Made by a program: the position numbers and the translations under genes. From NCBI GenBank assembly GCA_905221605.1, contig CAJNDS010001458.1, positions 124,001 to 188,000 of the forward strand: 64,000 bases of DNA, given 5' to 3'. Positions 45,726 to 59,168 of this stretch are shown in pieces. The notes beneath the pieces were generated by a model, which had not been told where the DNA came from, searched no databases, and saw only the letters and a program-made list of their open reading frames with translations. Source of the DNA: Symbiodinium natans. Taxonomy: Eukaryota > Sar > Dinophyceae > Suessiales > Symbiodiniaceae. Positions within the stretch are counted from its first letter, which is position 1. Each line of letters starts with the position of its first letter.

Positions 45726-47857
45726 TGTTTGGGGCCATGTGATCGTCACGCAGACCCCTCGGCCTTAAACAGCGACAAGGGGTGGAGTACCCCGCTTTCG
45801 GCAAGAACGGTTGTTCACGGGCCTCTAATATCTGTGCAGGACTCGGTGGTAGGTCGAGGCGTGTCTGCGACATTTACCAAACCCTCCGGCAAGGGCTGCT
45901 TGCTCTGTGCGTCGTTGCCATTTGCTGACCTTGTGCCGACCTTGCGGCGTACGCCAAGCGCAGCATTCAGGCACAGAGCAGACCTCAGACCAGGTTTTTC
46001 ATACGCATCCGGAACTCCGGCGAGGTGCTCGAGCAAAGCATTATGGCTTCGAGTGCCGCTGGTGTCCGACATCGTGAGGATCTACTGTGTTGTTCAAAGT
46101 GCCGGAGTGACCCAGCGTGCTCTTTCGACCCAGGCGTAGTCCGATAGACACTTTCTTCGTGGCCACTGGTTGCGTGCAGGCACTTGCACCTGGCTGACCG
46201 ACAGTGCCAAGGCCCCTAGGTCAGCCTTCACCACATCCAGCACCAGGGAATGGCAGAGCAGCCAGGTCCTTCAAAGCAGCCTTCTTGCACAGCTGACTGA
46301 GCAGAATGAGTCAGGGTTAGGTCCGTTGGTCGGCCTTCATCTCCTTGCCCGCACTCGGCCGCGCTATGGCTTCATCGCCTGTGAGTCGGAAGGCCTGTTC
46401 ATAGGTGCCAAGGACCCCAGGTCAGCCCTCACCGCATCCAGTGCCAGGGTAGGGCAGAAGAGCACCCAGGTCGGTCAGGCCATTGAGAGAAGCAGCCTTC
46501 TTGCACGGCTGAGCGACATCCCTTTGCCCGTGCTTTGTTGCATGTAAGTCGAGAGCACCCAAGTCTGTCAGGCCATCTGGCCTTCTTGCACGGCTGAGTG
46601 AGCTGCCGCGCGCTTAGGCTGACAAAGCCCACGAATACCAAAATTGGGAAATGTAGTTGCGTGTCCTACTCTGCCCTGAAACGGCCTGAGCCGTCTCGCA
46701 AAGAAACCCACAGGAGTTGAGATGATACAGGAACAGTCCACGATGGCCATGGACTGCCGACATCGCCATCGATGGTCGTGGATCATGACAAGTAATCTGC
46801 CGGCTTAGCTTCGGTGCCCGTACTAGGCCCCTTGCAGCTGCAGCACTGCAGAGGGACACCGTACTCTGCAGTACAATTCCGTCAGGTCCGGCCTTCAGCC
46901 CTTTGTCCGCACTCCGCCCCGCGGCTGTATGGCTTCGTTGCCTGGAACATAAGAAGTGGGCAAGCGGAAACAATGCCGGGACCAGAAATAGCAAGACATG
47001 TACCTCTGGTCCCATCGGAGCAGCTTCCTTGATGTAATCACCTTGTCGAACTTAAAAACAGTGCTCATGAGACTAGGATCTGGATTCCGTGTTAGACACA
47101 CAACAAGCCCCCGGGCATTCCATATCCCAACCGTAGTGGCCCTCCACCGAACTAGCCCGAACCTAACGTTCAGGCCTATTGCGTGCAAACTTTCATCTGC
47201 CTGCCGAGCAGAGCCTACTGCTGAGCCGCGTGCAGATGTCTGGCAGAACTCTCTTGGGGGAGCTGGGAAGGTTGGATCTGAAGTCATGAAGGGATTGATT
47301 TTCAGGAGCTTCCTGAGACGCAGCGCAGTGTCAGCTGCTATATCAGCTTTGGATGGCGATGGCACACGTCGCAGTCAACGTCAGTGCCCTCTCAGGTGGG
47401 CTGCAAGAACCTGGCAAGCATAGATCGTCCCAAGGTTCGTGATAGCGGAGCTGTTCGGAGCCCCTTGTGCTGCGTCAGACCTGCTCAGTCCTCTTCGCTG
47501 AATCGTCACGCAGACCCCTCGGCCATCAGCACCCCCTCTCTGTCGGCAATAACGGTTGTTCAAATGTGTTTGCGGCCATGTGATCGTCACGCAGACCCCT
47601 CGGCCATAAACAGCGACAAGGGGTGGAGTACCCCGCTTTCGGCAAGAACGGTTGTTCACGGGCCTCTAATATCTGTGCAGGACTCGGTGGTAGGTCGAGG
47701 CGTGTCTGCGACATTTACCAACCCCTCCGGCAAGGGCTGCTTGCTCTGTGCGTCGTTGCCATTTGCTGACCTTGTGCCGACCTTGCGGCGTACGCCAAGG
47801 CAGCTTTCAGGCACAGAGCAGACCTCAGACCAGGTTTTTCATACGCATCCGGAACTC

Positions 47858-50800
47858 GAATAGTCCTGAGCAGGCGCTGAAACAGCACAAGGGGCTGCGA
47901 ACAGCTCCGCTATCACGACCCTTGGGACGATCTATGCTTGCCAGGTTCTTGCAGCCCACGTGAGAGGGCACTGACGTTGACTGCGACGTGTGTCGTCGCC
48001 ATCCAAAGCTGATATAGCAGCTGACACTGCTCTGCATCTCAGGAAGCTCCTGAAAATCAATCCCTTCATGACTTCAATTCCAACCTTCCCAGTTCCCCCA
48101 AGAGAGTTCTGCCAGACATCTGCACGCGGCTCAGCAAAAGGCTCTGCTCGGCAGGCAGATGAAACCCGCATTCTGCGTTTGCACGCAATAGGCCTGGACC
48201 TTAGGTTAGGGCTAGTTCGGTGGAGGGCCACTACGGTTGGGATATGGAATGCCCGGGGGCTTGTTGCGTGTCTAACCCTAACAAGGGCTCTGAAAACCAT
48301 CAGGCCACTCTCGGGAAGGGTCAGAGCATTCTCAGAGCCTATTCAGAAACAGCAAACAGTTGGGAACTCTTCCGAAGCGAGGACAGGCACCTCGTGTGAA
48401 TACACCACGCGGTACTTCAAGTCAAGGTGCGTAGGGCGCGGGTCTGTGGCGCGCGAGAATTCCAGGAAAGTGATCTCCTGGAGACCAGTCACTTGGTGGA
48501 ATCCAGATCCTCATTCAGGGCGTGCGGGGCTGCCCTAACAGTGCACCCGATCCATTGAACCTACACGGGCCGCACCTTGGTTCTACGGCTCTGGCATGTC
48601 TCATGAGCACTGTTTGAGGTACATGTCTTGCTCTTTCTGGTCCAGGCATTGTTTCCGCTTGCCCACTTCTCATGTTCCAGGCAACGAAGCCATACAGCCG
48701 CGGGGCGGAGTGCGGACAAAGGGCTGAAGGCCGGACCTGACGGAATTGTACTGGAGGGTACGGTGTCCCTCTGCAGTGCTGCAGCTGCGAGGGATCTAGT
48801 ACAGGCACCGAAGCTAAGCCGGCAGATTACTTGTCATGATCCACGACCATCGCTGGCGATGTCGGCAGTCCATGGCCATCGTGGACTGTTCCTGTATCAT
48901 CTCAACTCCTGTGGGTTTCTTTGCGAGACGGCTCAGGACGTTTCAGGGCAGAGTAGGACACGCAACTACATTTCCCAAATTTGGTATTAGTGGGCTTTGT
49001 CAGCCTAAGCGCGCGGCAGCTGCTCACTAAGCTGTGCAAGAAGGCTGCTTCTCAACCGGGCTCAATGGCCTGACACACCTGGCTGCTCTGCCATACCCTG
49101 GTGCTGGATGTGACCTAGGGGGCGTGGCACTGTCGGTCAGCCAGGCGCAAGTGCCTGTAGCAGCCGATGCACGCAAGGCACCAGTGGCCACGAAGAAAAT
49201 GTCTATCGGACTACCGCTCCCTCGAAAGAGCACGCTGGGTCACTCCGGCACTTTGAACAGCACAGTAGATCCTCACGATGTCGGAGACCATAGGCACTCG
49301 AAGCCCAAACGCCTTGCTCGAGCACCTCACCGGAGTTCCGGATGCTTTTGTTCTGAAAAACCTGGTCTGACGACAGCTGCAAAGAAGGGCTCCGGTGCTG
49401 TCTTGTGGTGTGCTGTGCCCCATACGTTGCAAGGTCGGCACAAGGTCAGGAAATCGCAACGACGCAAGCAGAGTGCCCTTGTCGCTGTTGGAGTAAGGTA
49501 GGGGAGGCTGGAGAGTGTCGAAGCCATTGCTCGAGCCCTCCGCTGAGTCTTGCACAGATACCAGAGGCAGTGAACAACACTTTTCCCAAAAGTGTACTCC
49601 GTGGCTTTTAGGTGTTCATGGCCCAGGGGTCTGCGTGACGATCACATGGCCCCAAGCACATCGAGTGCCGCACGGCCCGAATAGTCCTGAGCAGGCGCTG
49701 AAACAGCACAAGGGGCTCCGAACAGCTCCGCTATCACGAACCTTGGGAAGATCTATGCTTGCCAGGTTCTTGCAGCCCACTTGAGAGGGCACGGACGTTT
49801 GACTGCGACGTGTGTCATCGCCATCCAAAGCTGATATAGCAGCTAACACTGCTCTGCATCTCAGGAAGCTCCTGAAAATCAATCCCTTCATGACTTCAGA
49901 TCCAACCTTCCCAGTTCCCCCAAGAGAGTTCTGCCAGACATCTGCACGCGGCTCAGCACAAGGCACTGCTCGGCAGGCAGATGAAACTCGCATTCTGCGT
50001 TTGCACGCAATCGGCCTGGACGTTAGGTTAGGGCTAGTTCGGTGGAGGGCCACTACGTTTGGGATATGGAATGCAAGGGGGCTTGTTGCGTGTCTAACCC
50101 CAACAAGGGCTCTGAAACCATCAGGCCACTCTCGGGAAGGGTCAGAGCATTCTCAGAGCCTATTCAGAAACAGCAAACAGTTGGGGTCTGCGTGACGATC
50201 ACATGGCCCCAAGCACATCGAGTGCCGCACGGCTCGAATAGTCCTGAGCAGGCGCTGAAACAGCACAAGGGGCTGCGAACAGCTCCGCTATCACGACCCT
50301 TGGGACGATCTATGCTTGCCAGGTTCTTGCAGCCCACGTGAGAGGGCACGGACGTTGACTGCGACGTGTGTCGTCGCCATCCAAAGCTGATATAGCAGCT
50401 GACACTGCTCTGCATCTCAGGAAGCTCCTGAAAATCAATCCCTTCATGACTTCAATTCCAACCTTCCCAGTTCCCCCAAGAGAGTTCTGCCAGACATCTG
50501 CACGCGGCTCAGCACAAGGCTCTGCTCGGCAGGCAGATGAAACCCGCATTCTGCGTTTGCACGCAATAGGCCTGGACCTTAGGTTAGGGCTAGTTCGGTG
50601 GAGGGCCACTACGGTTGGGATATGGAATGCCCGGGGGCTTGTTGCGTGTCTAACCCTAACAAGGGCTCTGAAACCATCAGGCCACTCTCGGGAAGGGTCA
50701 GAGCATTCTCAGAGCCTATTCAGAAACAGCAAACAGTTGGGAACTCTTCCGAAGCGAGGACAGGCGCCTCGTGTGAATACACCACGCGGTACTTCAACTC

Positions 50801-53800
50801 AAGGTGCGTAGGGCGCGGGTCTGTGGCGCGCGAGAATTCCAGGAAAGTGATCTCCTGGAGACCAGTCACTTGGTGGAATCCAGATCCTAATTCAGGGCGT
50901 GCGGGGCTGCCCTAACAGTGCACCCGATCCATTGAACCTACACGGGCCGCACCTTGGTTCTACGGCTCTGGCATGTCTCATGAGCACTGTTTGAAGTTCG
51001 ATAAGGTGAATACATAAAAGAAGCTGCTCCGATGGGACCAGAGGTACATGTCTTGCTCTTTCTGGTCCAGGCATTGTTTCCGCTTGCCCACTTCTCATGT
51101 TCCAGGCAACGAAGCCATACAGCCGCGGGGCGGAGTGCGGACAAAGGGCTGAAGGCCGGACCTGACGGAATTGCACTGCAGGGCACGGCGTCCCTCTGCA
51201 GTGCTGCAGCTGCGAGGGATCTAGTACAGGCACCGAAGCTAAGCACTTGTCATGATCCACGACCATCGCTGGCGATGTCGGCAGTCCATGGCCATCGTGG
51301 ACTGTTCCTGTATCATCTCAACTCCTGTGGGTTTCTTTGCGAGACGGCTCAGGACGTTTCAGGGCAGAGTAGGACACGCAACTACATTTCCCAATTTTGG
51401 TATTAGTGGGCTTTGTCAGCCTAAGCGCGCGGCAGCTGCTCACTAAGCTGTGCAAGAAGGCTGCTTCTCAACCGGGCTCAATGGCCTGACACACCTGGCT
51501 GCTCTGCCATACCCTGGTGCTGGATGTGGTGACGGGTGACCTAGGGGGCGTGGCACTGTCGGTCAGCCAGGTGCAAGTGCCTGTAGCAGCCGATGCACGC
51601 AAGGCACCAGTGGCCACGAAGAAAATGTCTATCGGACTACCGCTCCCTCGAAAGAGCACGCTGGGTCACTCCGGCACTTTGAACAGCACAGTAGATCCTC
51701 ACGATGTCGGAGACCATAGGCACTCGAAGCCCAAACGCCTTGCTCGAGCACCTCACCGGAGTTCCGGATGCATATGTTCTGAAAAACCTGGTCTGACGAC
51801 AGCTGCAAAGAAGGGCTCCGGTGCTGTCTTGTGGTGTGCTGTGCCCCATACGTTGCAAGGTCGGCACAAGGTCAGGAAATCGCAACGACGCAAGCAGAGT
51901 GCCCTTGTCGCTGTTGGAGTAAGGTAGGGGAGGCTGGAGAGTGTCGAAGCCATTGCTCGAGCCCTCCGCTGAGTCTTGCACAGATACCAGAGGCAGTGAA
52001 CAACACTTTTCCCAAAAGTGTACTCCGTGGCTTTTAAGTGTTCATGGCCCAGGGGTCTGCGTGACGATCACATGGCCCCAAGCACATCGAGTGCCGCAAG
52101 GCCCGAATAGTCCTGAGCAGGCGCTGAAACAGCACAAGGGGCTCCGAACAGCTCCGCTATCACGAACCTTGGGACGATCTATGCTTGCCAGGTTCTTGCA
52201 GCCCACTTGAGAGGGCACTGGCGTTTGACTGCGACGTGTGTCGTCGCCATCCAAAGCTGATATAGCAGCTAACACTGCTCTGCATCTTAGGAAGCTCCTG
52301 AAAATCAATCCCTTCATGACTTCAGATCAACCTTCCCAGTTCCCCCAAGAGAGTTCTGCCAGACATCTGCACGCGGCTCAGCACAAGGCACTGCTCGGCA
52401 GGCAGATGAAACTCGCATTCTGCGTTTGCACGCAATCGGCCTGGACGTTAGGTTAGGGCTAGTTCGGTGGAGGGCCACTACGGTTGGGATATGGAATGCC
52501 GGTCGCTTGTTGCGTGTCTAATCTCAACAAGGGCTCTGAAACCATCAGGCCACTCTCGGGAAGGGTCAGAGCATTCTCAGAGCCTATTCAGAAACAGCAA
52601 ACAGTTGGGGTCTGCGTGACGATCACATGGCCGCAAGCACATCGAGTGCCGCACGGCTCGAATAGTCCTGAGGAGGCGCTGAAACAGCACAAGGGGCTCC
52701 GAACAGCTCCGCTATCACGAACCTTGGGACGATCTATGCTTGCCAGGTTCTTGCAGCCCACTTGAGAGGGCACTGACGTTGACTGCGACGTGTGTCATCG
52801 CCATCCAAAGCTGATATAGCAGCTGACACTGCGCTGCATCTCAGGAAGCTCCTGAAAATCAATCCCTTCATGACTTCAGATCCAACCTTCCCAGCTCCCC
52901 CAAAAGAGTTCTGCCAGACATCTGCACGCGGCTCAGCAGAAGGCTCTGCTCGGCAGGCAGATGAAACCCGCATTCTGCGTTTGCACGCAATAGGCCTGGA
53001 CCTTAGGTTACGGCTAGTTCGGTGGAGGGCACTACGGTTGGGATATGGAATGCCCGGGGGCTTGTTGCGTGTCTAACCCCAACAAGGGCTCTGAAACCAT
53101 CAGGCCACTCTCGGGAAGGGTCAGAGCATTCTCAGAGCCTATTTAGAAACAGCAAACAGTTGGGAACTCTTCCGAAGCGAGGACAGGCACCTCGTGTGAA
53201 TACACCACGCGCTACTTCAAGTCAAGGCGCGTAGGGCGCGGGTCTGTGGCGCGCGAGAATGTTAGTTTTAATCGCGGGATTCCAGGAAAGTGATCTCCTG
53301 GAGACCAGTCACTTGGCACTTGGTGGAATCCAGATCCTAGTTCAGGGCGTGCGGGGCTGCCCTAAGAGTGCACCCGATCCATTGAACCTACACGGGCCGC
53401 ACCTTGGTTCTACGGCTCTGGCATGTCTCATGAGCACTGTTTAAAGTTCGATAAGGTGAATACATAAAAGAAGCTGCTCCGATGGGACCAGAGGTACATG
53501 TCTTGCTCTTTCTGGTCCAGGCATTGTTTCCGCTTGCCCACTTCTCATGTTCCAGGCAACGAAGCCATACAGCCGCGGGGCGGAGTGCGGACAAAGGGCT
53601 GAAGGCCGGACCTGACGGAATTGCACTGCAGGGCACGGCGTCCCTCTGCAGTGCTGCAGCTGCGAGGGATCTAGTACAGGCACCGAAGCTAAGCCGGCAG
53701 ATTACTTGTCATGATCCACGACCATCGATGGCGATGTCGGCAGTCCATGGCCATCGTGGACTGTTCCTGTATCATCTCAACTCCTGTGGGTTACTTTGCG

Positions 53801-55970
53801 AGACGGCTCAGTACGCTTCAAAGCAGAGTAGGACACGCAACTACATTTCCAAATTTTGGTATTAGTCGGCTTTGTCAGCCTAAGCGCGCGGCAGCTGCTC
53901 ACTAAGCTGTGCAAGAAGGCTGCTTCTCAACCGGGCTCAATGGCCTGACAGACCTGGGTGCTTTGGCACATCCTGGCACTGGATGTGGTGAAGGATGACC
54001 TGGGGGGTTTGGCACTTTCGGTCAGCCAGGTGCAAGTGCCTGTAGCAGCCGATGCACGCAAGGCACCAGTGGCCACGAAGAAAATGTCTATCGGACTACC
54101 GCTCCCTCGAAAGAGCACGCTGGGTCACTCCGGCACTTTGAACGGCACAGTAGATCCTCACGATGTCGGAGACCAGAGGCACTCGAAACCTCAACGCTTT
54201 GCTCGAGCACCTCACCGGAGTCCCAGATGCGTATGAAACGTGCAGTCTGGGAACGGCTGCCAAAATAAGCTCCAGCGCTGTCTTGCAGTGCGCTCTCTGC
54301 CTGAAAGCTGCAAAGTTCATGGCGAGCGCTGCCAGGTCAGCGCAAGGTCAGCACATCACCACGATACTCAGCGCAAGGAGATCGCCCTTATCGCCGAGCG
54401 CGTGCTGATCACTGACTCAAGACGCTCGGGGCTGCTCTTTCACCAGGAAGAGGCTCTCACACCCCTGCATCACAAGTGCAGGGCAGGAACCCATAGGTTT
54501 GGACCTTGCTAGGCAAACTATGGCACGTCTATGCCGTCTATGCCGACCTGGTCCAACACACTGTGCATGAAGAACGCCTGGCCTGGCCATGGCTGGCCCG
54601 CGACGACTGAGAGAGAGAACTGGACTCTTCCTACGTCCCTTTGGGCGTTATGAACAAGCCTTCCGACTCACAGTCAATGAAGCCATAGCGCGGAGGAGTG
54701 CGGACAAAGGGATGAAGGCCGGACCAACGGACCTGACCCTGACTCATTCTGCTCAGTCAGCTGTGCAAGAAGGCTGCTTTGAAGGACCTGGCTGCTCTGC
54801 CATTCCCTGGTGCTGGATGCGGTGACGGGTGACCTAGGGGGCTTGGCACTGTCGGTCAGCCAGGAGCAAGTGCCTGTAGCACTGAACGCCTTTGCCTGAA
54901 GTAGGAAAGGTAACTTGTAAGTGCGTGCAGATGACAAGTGCACCAGCGTCGCCTGACAGTCTATCGGACTACCGCTTCCTCGAAAGAGCACGCTGGGTCA
55001 CTCCGGCACTTTGAACAGCACAGTAGATCCTCACGATGTCGGAGACCATAGGCACTCGAAGCCTCAACGCTTTGCTGGAGCACCTCACAGGAGTTCCGGA
55101 TGTGGATGAGACGTGCGGTCTGGGGACGGCTGCCAAAATAAGCTCCAGCGCTGTCCTGCAGTGCGCCCTCTGCCTGAAAGCTGCAAAGTTCATGGCGAGC
55201 GCTGCCAGGTCAGCACAAGGTCAGCACATCACCACGATACTCAGCGCAAGGAGATCGCCCTTGTCGCCGAGTGCGTGCTGATCAAGACGCTCGGGGCTGC
55301 TCTTTCACAGGGAAGAGGTTCTCACACCCCTGCATCACAGTGCAGGGCAGGAACGCCGCCTGGTTTGGACCTTGCTCGGCAAACTATGGCACGTCTATGC
55401 CGGTCTCGTCCAACACACTGTGCATGAAGAACGCCTGGCCTGGCCATGGTGGCCCGCGACGACTGAGAGAGAGAACTGGACTCTTCCTACGTCCCTTTGG
55501 GCGTTATGAACAAGCCTTCCGACTCGCAGTCAATGAAGCCATAGCGCGGAGGAGCGGACAAAGGGATGAAGGCCGGACCAACGGACCTGACCCTGACTCA
55601 TTCTGCTCAGTCAGCTGTGCAAGAAGGCTGTGAAGGACCTGGCTGCTCTGCCATTCCCTGGTGCTGGATGCGGTGACGGGTGACCTGGGAGGCGTGGCAC
55701 CTGCTCGGCAGCCACAACATGAAACCCGCATTCTGCGTTTGCACGCAATAGGCCTGAACGTTAAGTTAGGGCTAGTTCGGTGGAGGGCCACTACGTTTGG
55801 GATATGGAATGCAAGGGGGCTTGTTGCGTGTCTAACTCCAACAAGGGCTCTGAAACCATCAGGCCACTCGGAAAGGGTCAGAGCATTCTTAGAGCCTATT
55901 CAGAAACAGCGAACAGTTGGGGTCTGCGTGACGATCACATGGCCCCAAGCACATCGAGTGCCGCACGGCT
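47858..55970 (-). repeat. Mosaic repeat field, inverted block (8.1 kb)
   Basis: All modules read as reverse complements of those on either side, e.g. GGTCCAGGCATTGTTTCCGC at 48641, 51065 and 53515. The left junction at 47855-47857 shares CTC between the two parent sequences; the right junction is at 55970/55971. Confidence 0.9.
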
Positions 55971-56972
55971 CCGATAGACCTTTTCTTCGAGGCCACTGGC
56001 GCCTCTTTTGCATCGACTGCTACAGGCACTTGCACCTGCCAGCCTTTTGCTGCTAAGCCGCGTGCAGATGTCTGGCAGAACTCTCTTGGGGGAACTGGGA
56101 AGGTTGGATCTGAAGTCATGAAGGGATTGATTTTCAGGGGCTTCCTGAGATGCAGTGTCAGCTTGCTGTATCAGCTTTGGATGGCGATGACACACGTCGC
56201 AGTCAACGTCAGTGCCCTCTGAAGTGGGCTGCAAGAACCTGGCAAGCATAGATCATCGTCCCAAGGTTCGTGATAGCGGAGCTGTTCGGAGCCCCTTTTG
56301 CTGTTTCAGCGCCTGCTCAGGACCATTCGAGCCGTGCGGCACTCGATATGCTTGGGGCCATGTGATCGTCACGCAGACTCCTGGGCCATGAACACCTAAA
56401 CGCCACGGAGGACACTTTTGGGAAAAGTGTTGTTCACTGCCTCTGGTATCTGTGTAAGACTCAGCGGAGGGCTCGAGCAATGGCTTCGACACTCTCCAGC
56501 CTTCCCTACCTTACTCCAACAGCGACAAGGGCACTCTGCTTGCGTCGTTGCGATTTCCTGACCTTGTGCCGAACTTGCAACGTATGGGGCACAGCACACC
56601 ACAAGACAGCACCGGAGCCCTTCTTTGCAGCTGTCGTCAGACCAGGTTTTTCAGAACAATGCATCCGGAACTCCGGTGAGGTGCTCGAGCAAGGCGTTTG
56701 GGCTTCGAGTGCCCATGGTCTCCGACATCGTGAGGATTTACTGTGCTGTTCAAAGTGCCGGAGTGACCCAGCGTGCTCTTTCGAGGGAGCGGTAGTCCGA
56801 TAGACATTTTCTTCGCGGCCACTGGCGCCTTGTTTGCATCGACTGCTACAGGCACTTGCACCTGGCTGACCGAAAGTGCCAAACCCCCGGTTACCCGTCA
56901 CCGCATCCAGCACCAGGGAATGGCAGCAGCCAGGTCCTTCAAAGCAGCCTTCTTGCACAGCTGACTGAGCAG
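55971..56972 (+). repeat. Mosaic repeat field, forward again
   Basis: Returns to forward orientation at CCGATAGACC and runs to the AT-rich insertion. Confidence 0.85.
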
Positions 56973-57087
56973 GGGCATAGGCATAGAAAAAAAAATATAA
57001 TGAGCATCAAAAAGAAAAATAATAGGGATCAATAAAAAAATAATAGGCATTCAAAAAAAAAAATAGGCCATCCAGCCCACCTGCGTG

Positions 57088-57290
57088 GTTCTCTGGTCCC
57101 GTGGTCCTCTGGTCCCGTGGTCCTCTGGTCCCGTGGTCCTCTGGTCCCGTTGGTCCTCTGGTCCCGTGGTCGTCTGGTCCCGTGGTCCTCTGGTCCCGTG
57201 GTCCCCTGGTCCCGTGGTCCCCTGGTCTTGTGGTCCCGTGGCCCCTGGTCTTGTGGTCCCCTGGTCCTCTGGTCCTCTGGTCTGCTTGTC
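57088..57290. repeat. 16-bp minisatellite
   Basis: About 13 units of TCTGGTCCCGTGGTCC with small variations. Confidence 0.93.
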
Positions 57291-57402
57291 TGTCCGCCTG
57301 GTCCTGCGGGTCCTATGCGTATAAATAAATAACTAAATTAGACAAATAAGTAAAAATCAATAAATATAAATATATATATTATATACACACGATAGTGAAG
57401 GT

Positions 57403-57979
57403 CAACGTGTGTGTACATATATATATGTATGTATGTATGTGCATATTATGACACATTACATAATACTATACATTACATTATATATTATATATTATATATT
57501 ATATATATATATATTATATATTATATATTATATTTTATAATATATTATGTATTATGTATTATGTATTATGTATTACGTATTCTGTATTATGTATTATGTA
57601 TTATTATTAATTATGTATTATGAATCTATATTATTTTTATGTACTATGTATTTATGAATGATATTATAATATGTTTTATATTATGTATTATGTGTTTATG
57701 TATTATGTATTATGTATGATATATTTATTATGTCTTATGTACTATGTATTTTGTATTTATATTATATATTATATTATATATTATATATTATATATATATA
57801 TTATATATTAAATATTATATAATTAAATATTATAATTTATATATTATATATTATATATTATATTTATATATTATATATTATATATTATATATTATATATT
57901 ATATATTATTATATTAATATTATAATTATATTTAATATTATATATTATATATATATTATATATTATATATTAATATATT

Positions 57980-58013
<34 letters not shown>

Positions 58014-58365
58014 ATATATATGTTATATTTATATTTTTAGATTAATATTATATGTTATATATATATTATATTATATTTATACATATATATAATATAGTAT
58101 TTATCATATAATAATAAATAAATATGTATATATTTATATATCGCATATTGTATATTATATGTCATATATTGCATATCATGTATTGTATATTGCATATTAT
58201 ATACTGCATATAATGCATAATATAAAGTATATAATATAAAATATATACTGTATACATAATATACAATATATAAAATATATAATATTATTTATTATTAATT
58301 AATTTATTATTTATTATTCATTATATAGTATATTTTATATATTATGTAGTATGTATTATATATTG
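57403..58365. repeat. AT satellite (TATATT/TATGTATT)
   Basis: Nearly 1 kb of A/T-only sequence built from TATATTA and TATGTATTA units, in sharp contrast to the GC-rich surroundings. Confidence 0.95.
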
Positions 58366-58371
58366 TTCTTT

Positions 58372-59037
58372 GAAGCCATTGGAATGCAAAGAAAATGGAA
58401 GTTTTTTGCTTAAAACATGTAGAAGTAGAGTTTTTCCGATGGAAACATAGAGATAATAGAGGATTTCTCATGAAAACGTGAAGACAGTAGACGTTTTCTT
58501 GTGGGAGTATGAAGAAATAGAGGTTTTCCCATTGAAAGATCGAAACTAGAAGGTTTTCCAACCACTACCACCACTTCTACGCATCGTGCGAACATTGTTT
58601 GCAAATGGGGGGGGCTGCGCCCCCCCCAACCCCCCCGCTGTTTTTTTTAAGCTGTGCAAAGCGTGCTGCAAAGCCAAGTGGGGGGGTGTGGGGGGGGGGG
58701 GGCTGCGCCAACCCCAACCCCGCCGCGTTTTTATCAAGCTGTGCCACTGCAAAGCGTGCTTTATGAATCTTGTTGAAGCCATTGGGATACTAAAAGTTTA
58801 AGTTTTTCTTAAAATACATGCAAATAGAGGTTTTCCGATGGAAACATAGAGATGATAGAGGTTTCCTATGAAAACGTGAAGAAAATAGAGGTTTTCTTGT
58901 GGGAATATGAAGAAATAGAGGTTTTCTTATTAAAAGATTGAGAAAATAGAAGGTTTTCCAACCACTACCACCACCAAGTACTACCCATCGTGCGAGCATT
59001 GTGCAAATGGGGGGGGGGGGCTGCCCCCCCCCCCCCC
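58372..59037. repeat. 400-bp direct duplication inside the AT-rich insertion
   Basis: TTGAAGCCATTGG starts both copies (58372 and 58773). Each continues through AGAGGTTTTC-type repeats, AAGGTTTTCCAACCACTACC and a G-run/C-run hairpin-like block. Confidence 0.8.
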
Positions 59038-59058
59038 CCCCCCCCCCCCACCCCCCCG

Positions 59059-59099
<41 letters not shown>

Positions 59100-59168
59100 A
59101 CCCCCGCCAACCCCCTCCAACCCCCCCCCCCAACCCCCCCCCCACCCCCCCCCCCAACCCCCCCCCCG
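59024..59168. repeat. Poly-C tract
   Basis: About 145 bases, almost all C. The exact length is likely unreliable for sequencing reasons. Confidence 0.9.

Larger units (their letters stand above)
34795..47857 (+). repeat. Mosaic repeat field, forward block
   Basis: Shared modules recur in variable combinations. Marker 1, GCGGAAACAATGCC(G/T)GGACC, is at about 34797, 38405, 40223, 42829 and 46966. Marker 2, GCCTATTGCGTGCAAACGCA, is at about 35359, 38903, 44687 and variants. Marker 3, CGACATCGTGAGGATCTACT, is at about 36105, 37797, 39589, 41453, 42249, 45393 and 46068. Spacing between markers varies from 0.6 to 3.6 kb, so this is not a simple satellite. I recognise no protein family in the modules. 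Confidence 0.85.

Noticed and set aside
34795-47857. Armadillo/HEAT-like repeat protein in the mosaic modules
   Set aside because: A few segments (e.g. LCKKAALKDLAALPFPGAGC) look vaguely helical-repeat-like, but frames change between modules and no consistent repeat length appears.
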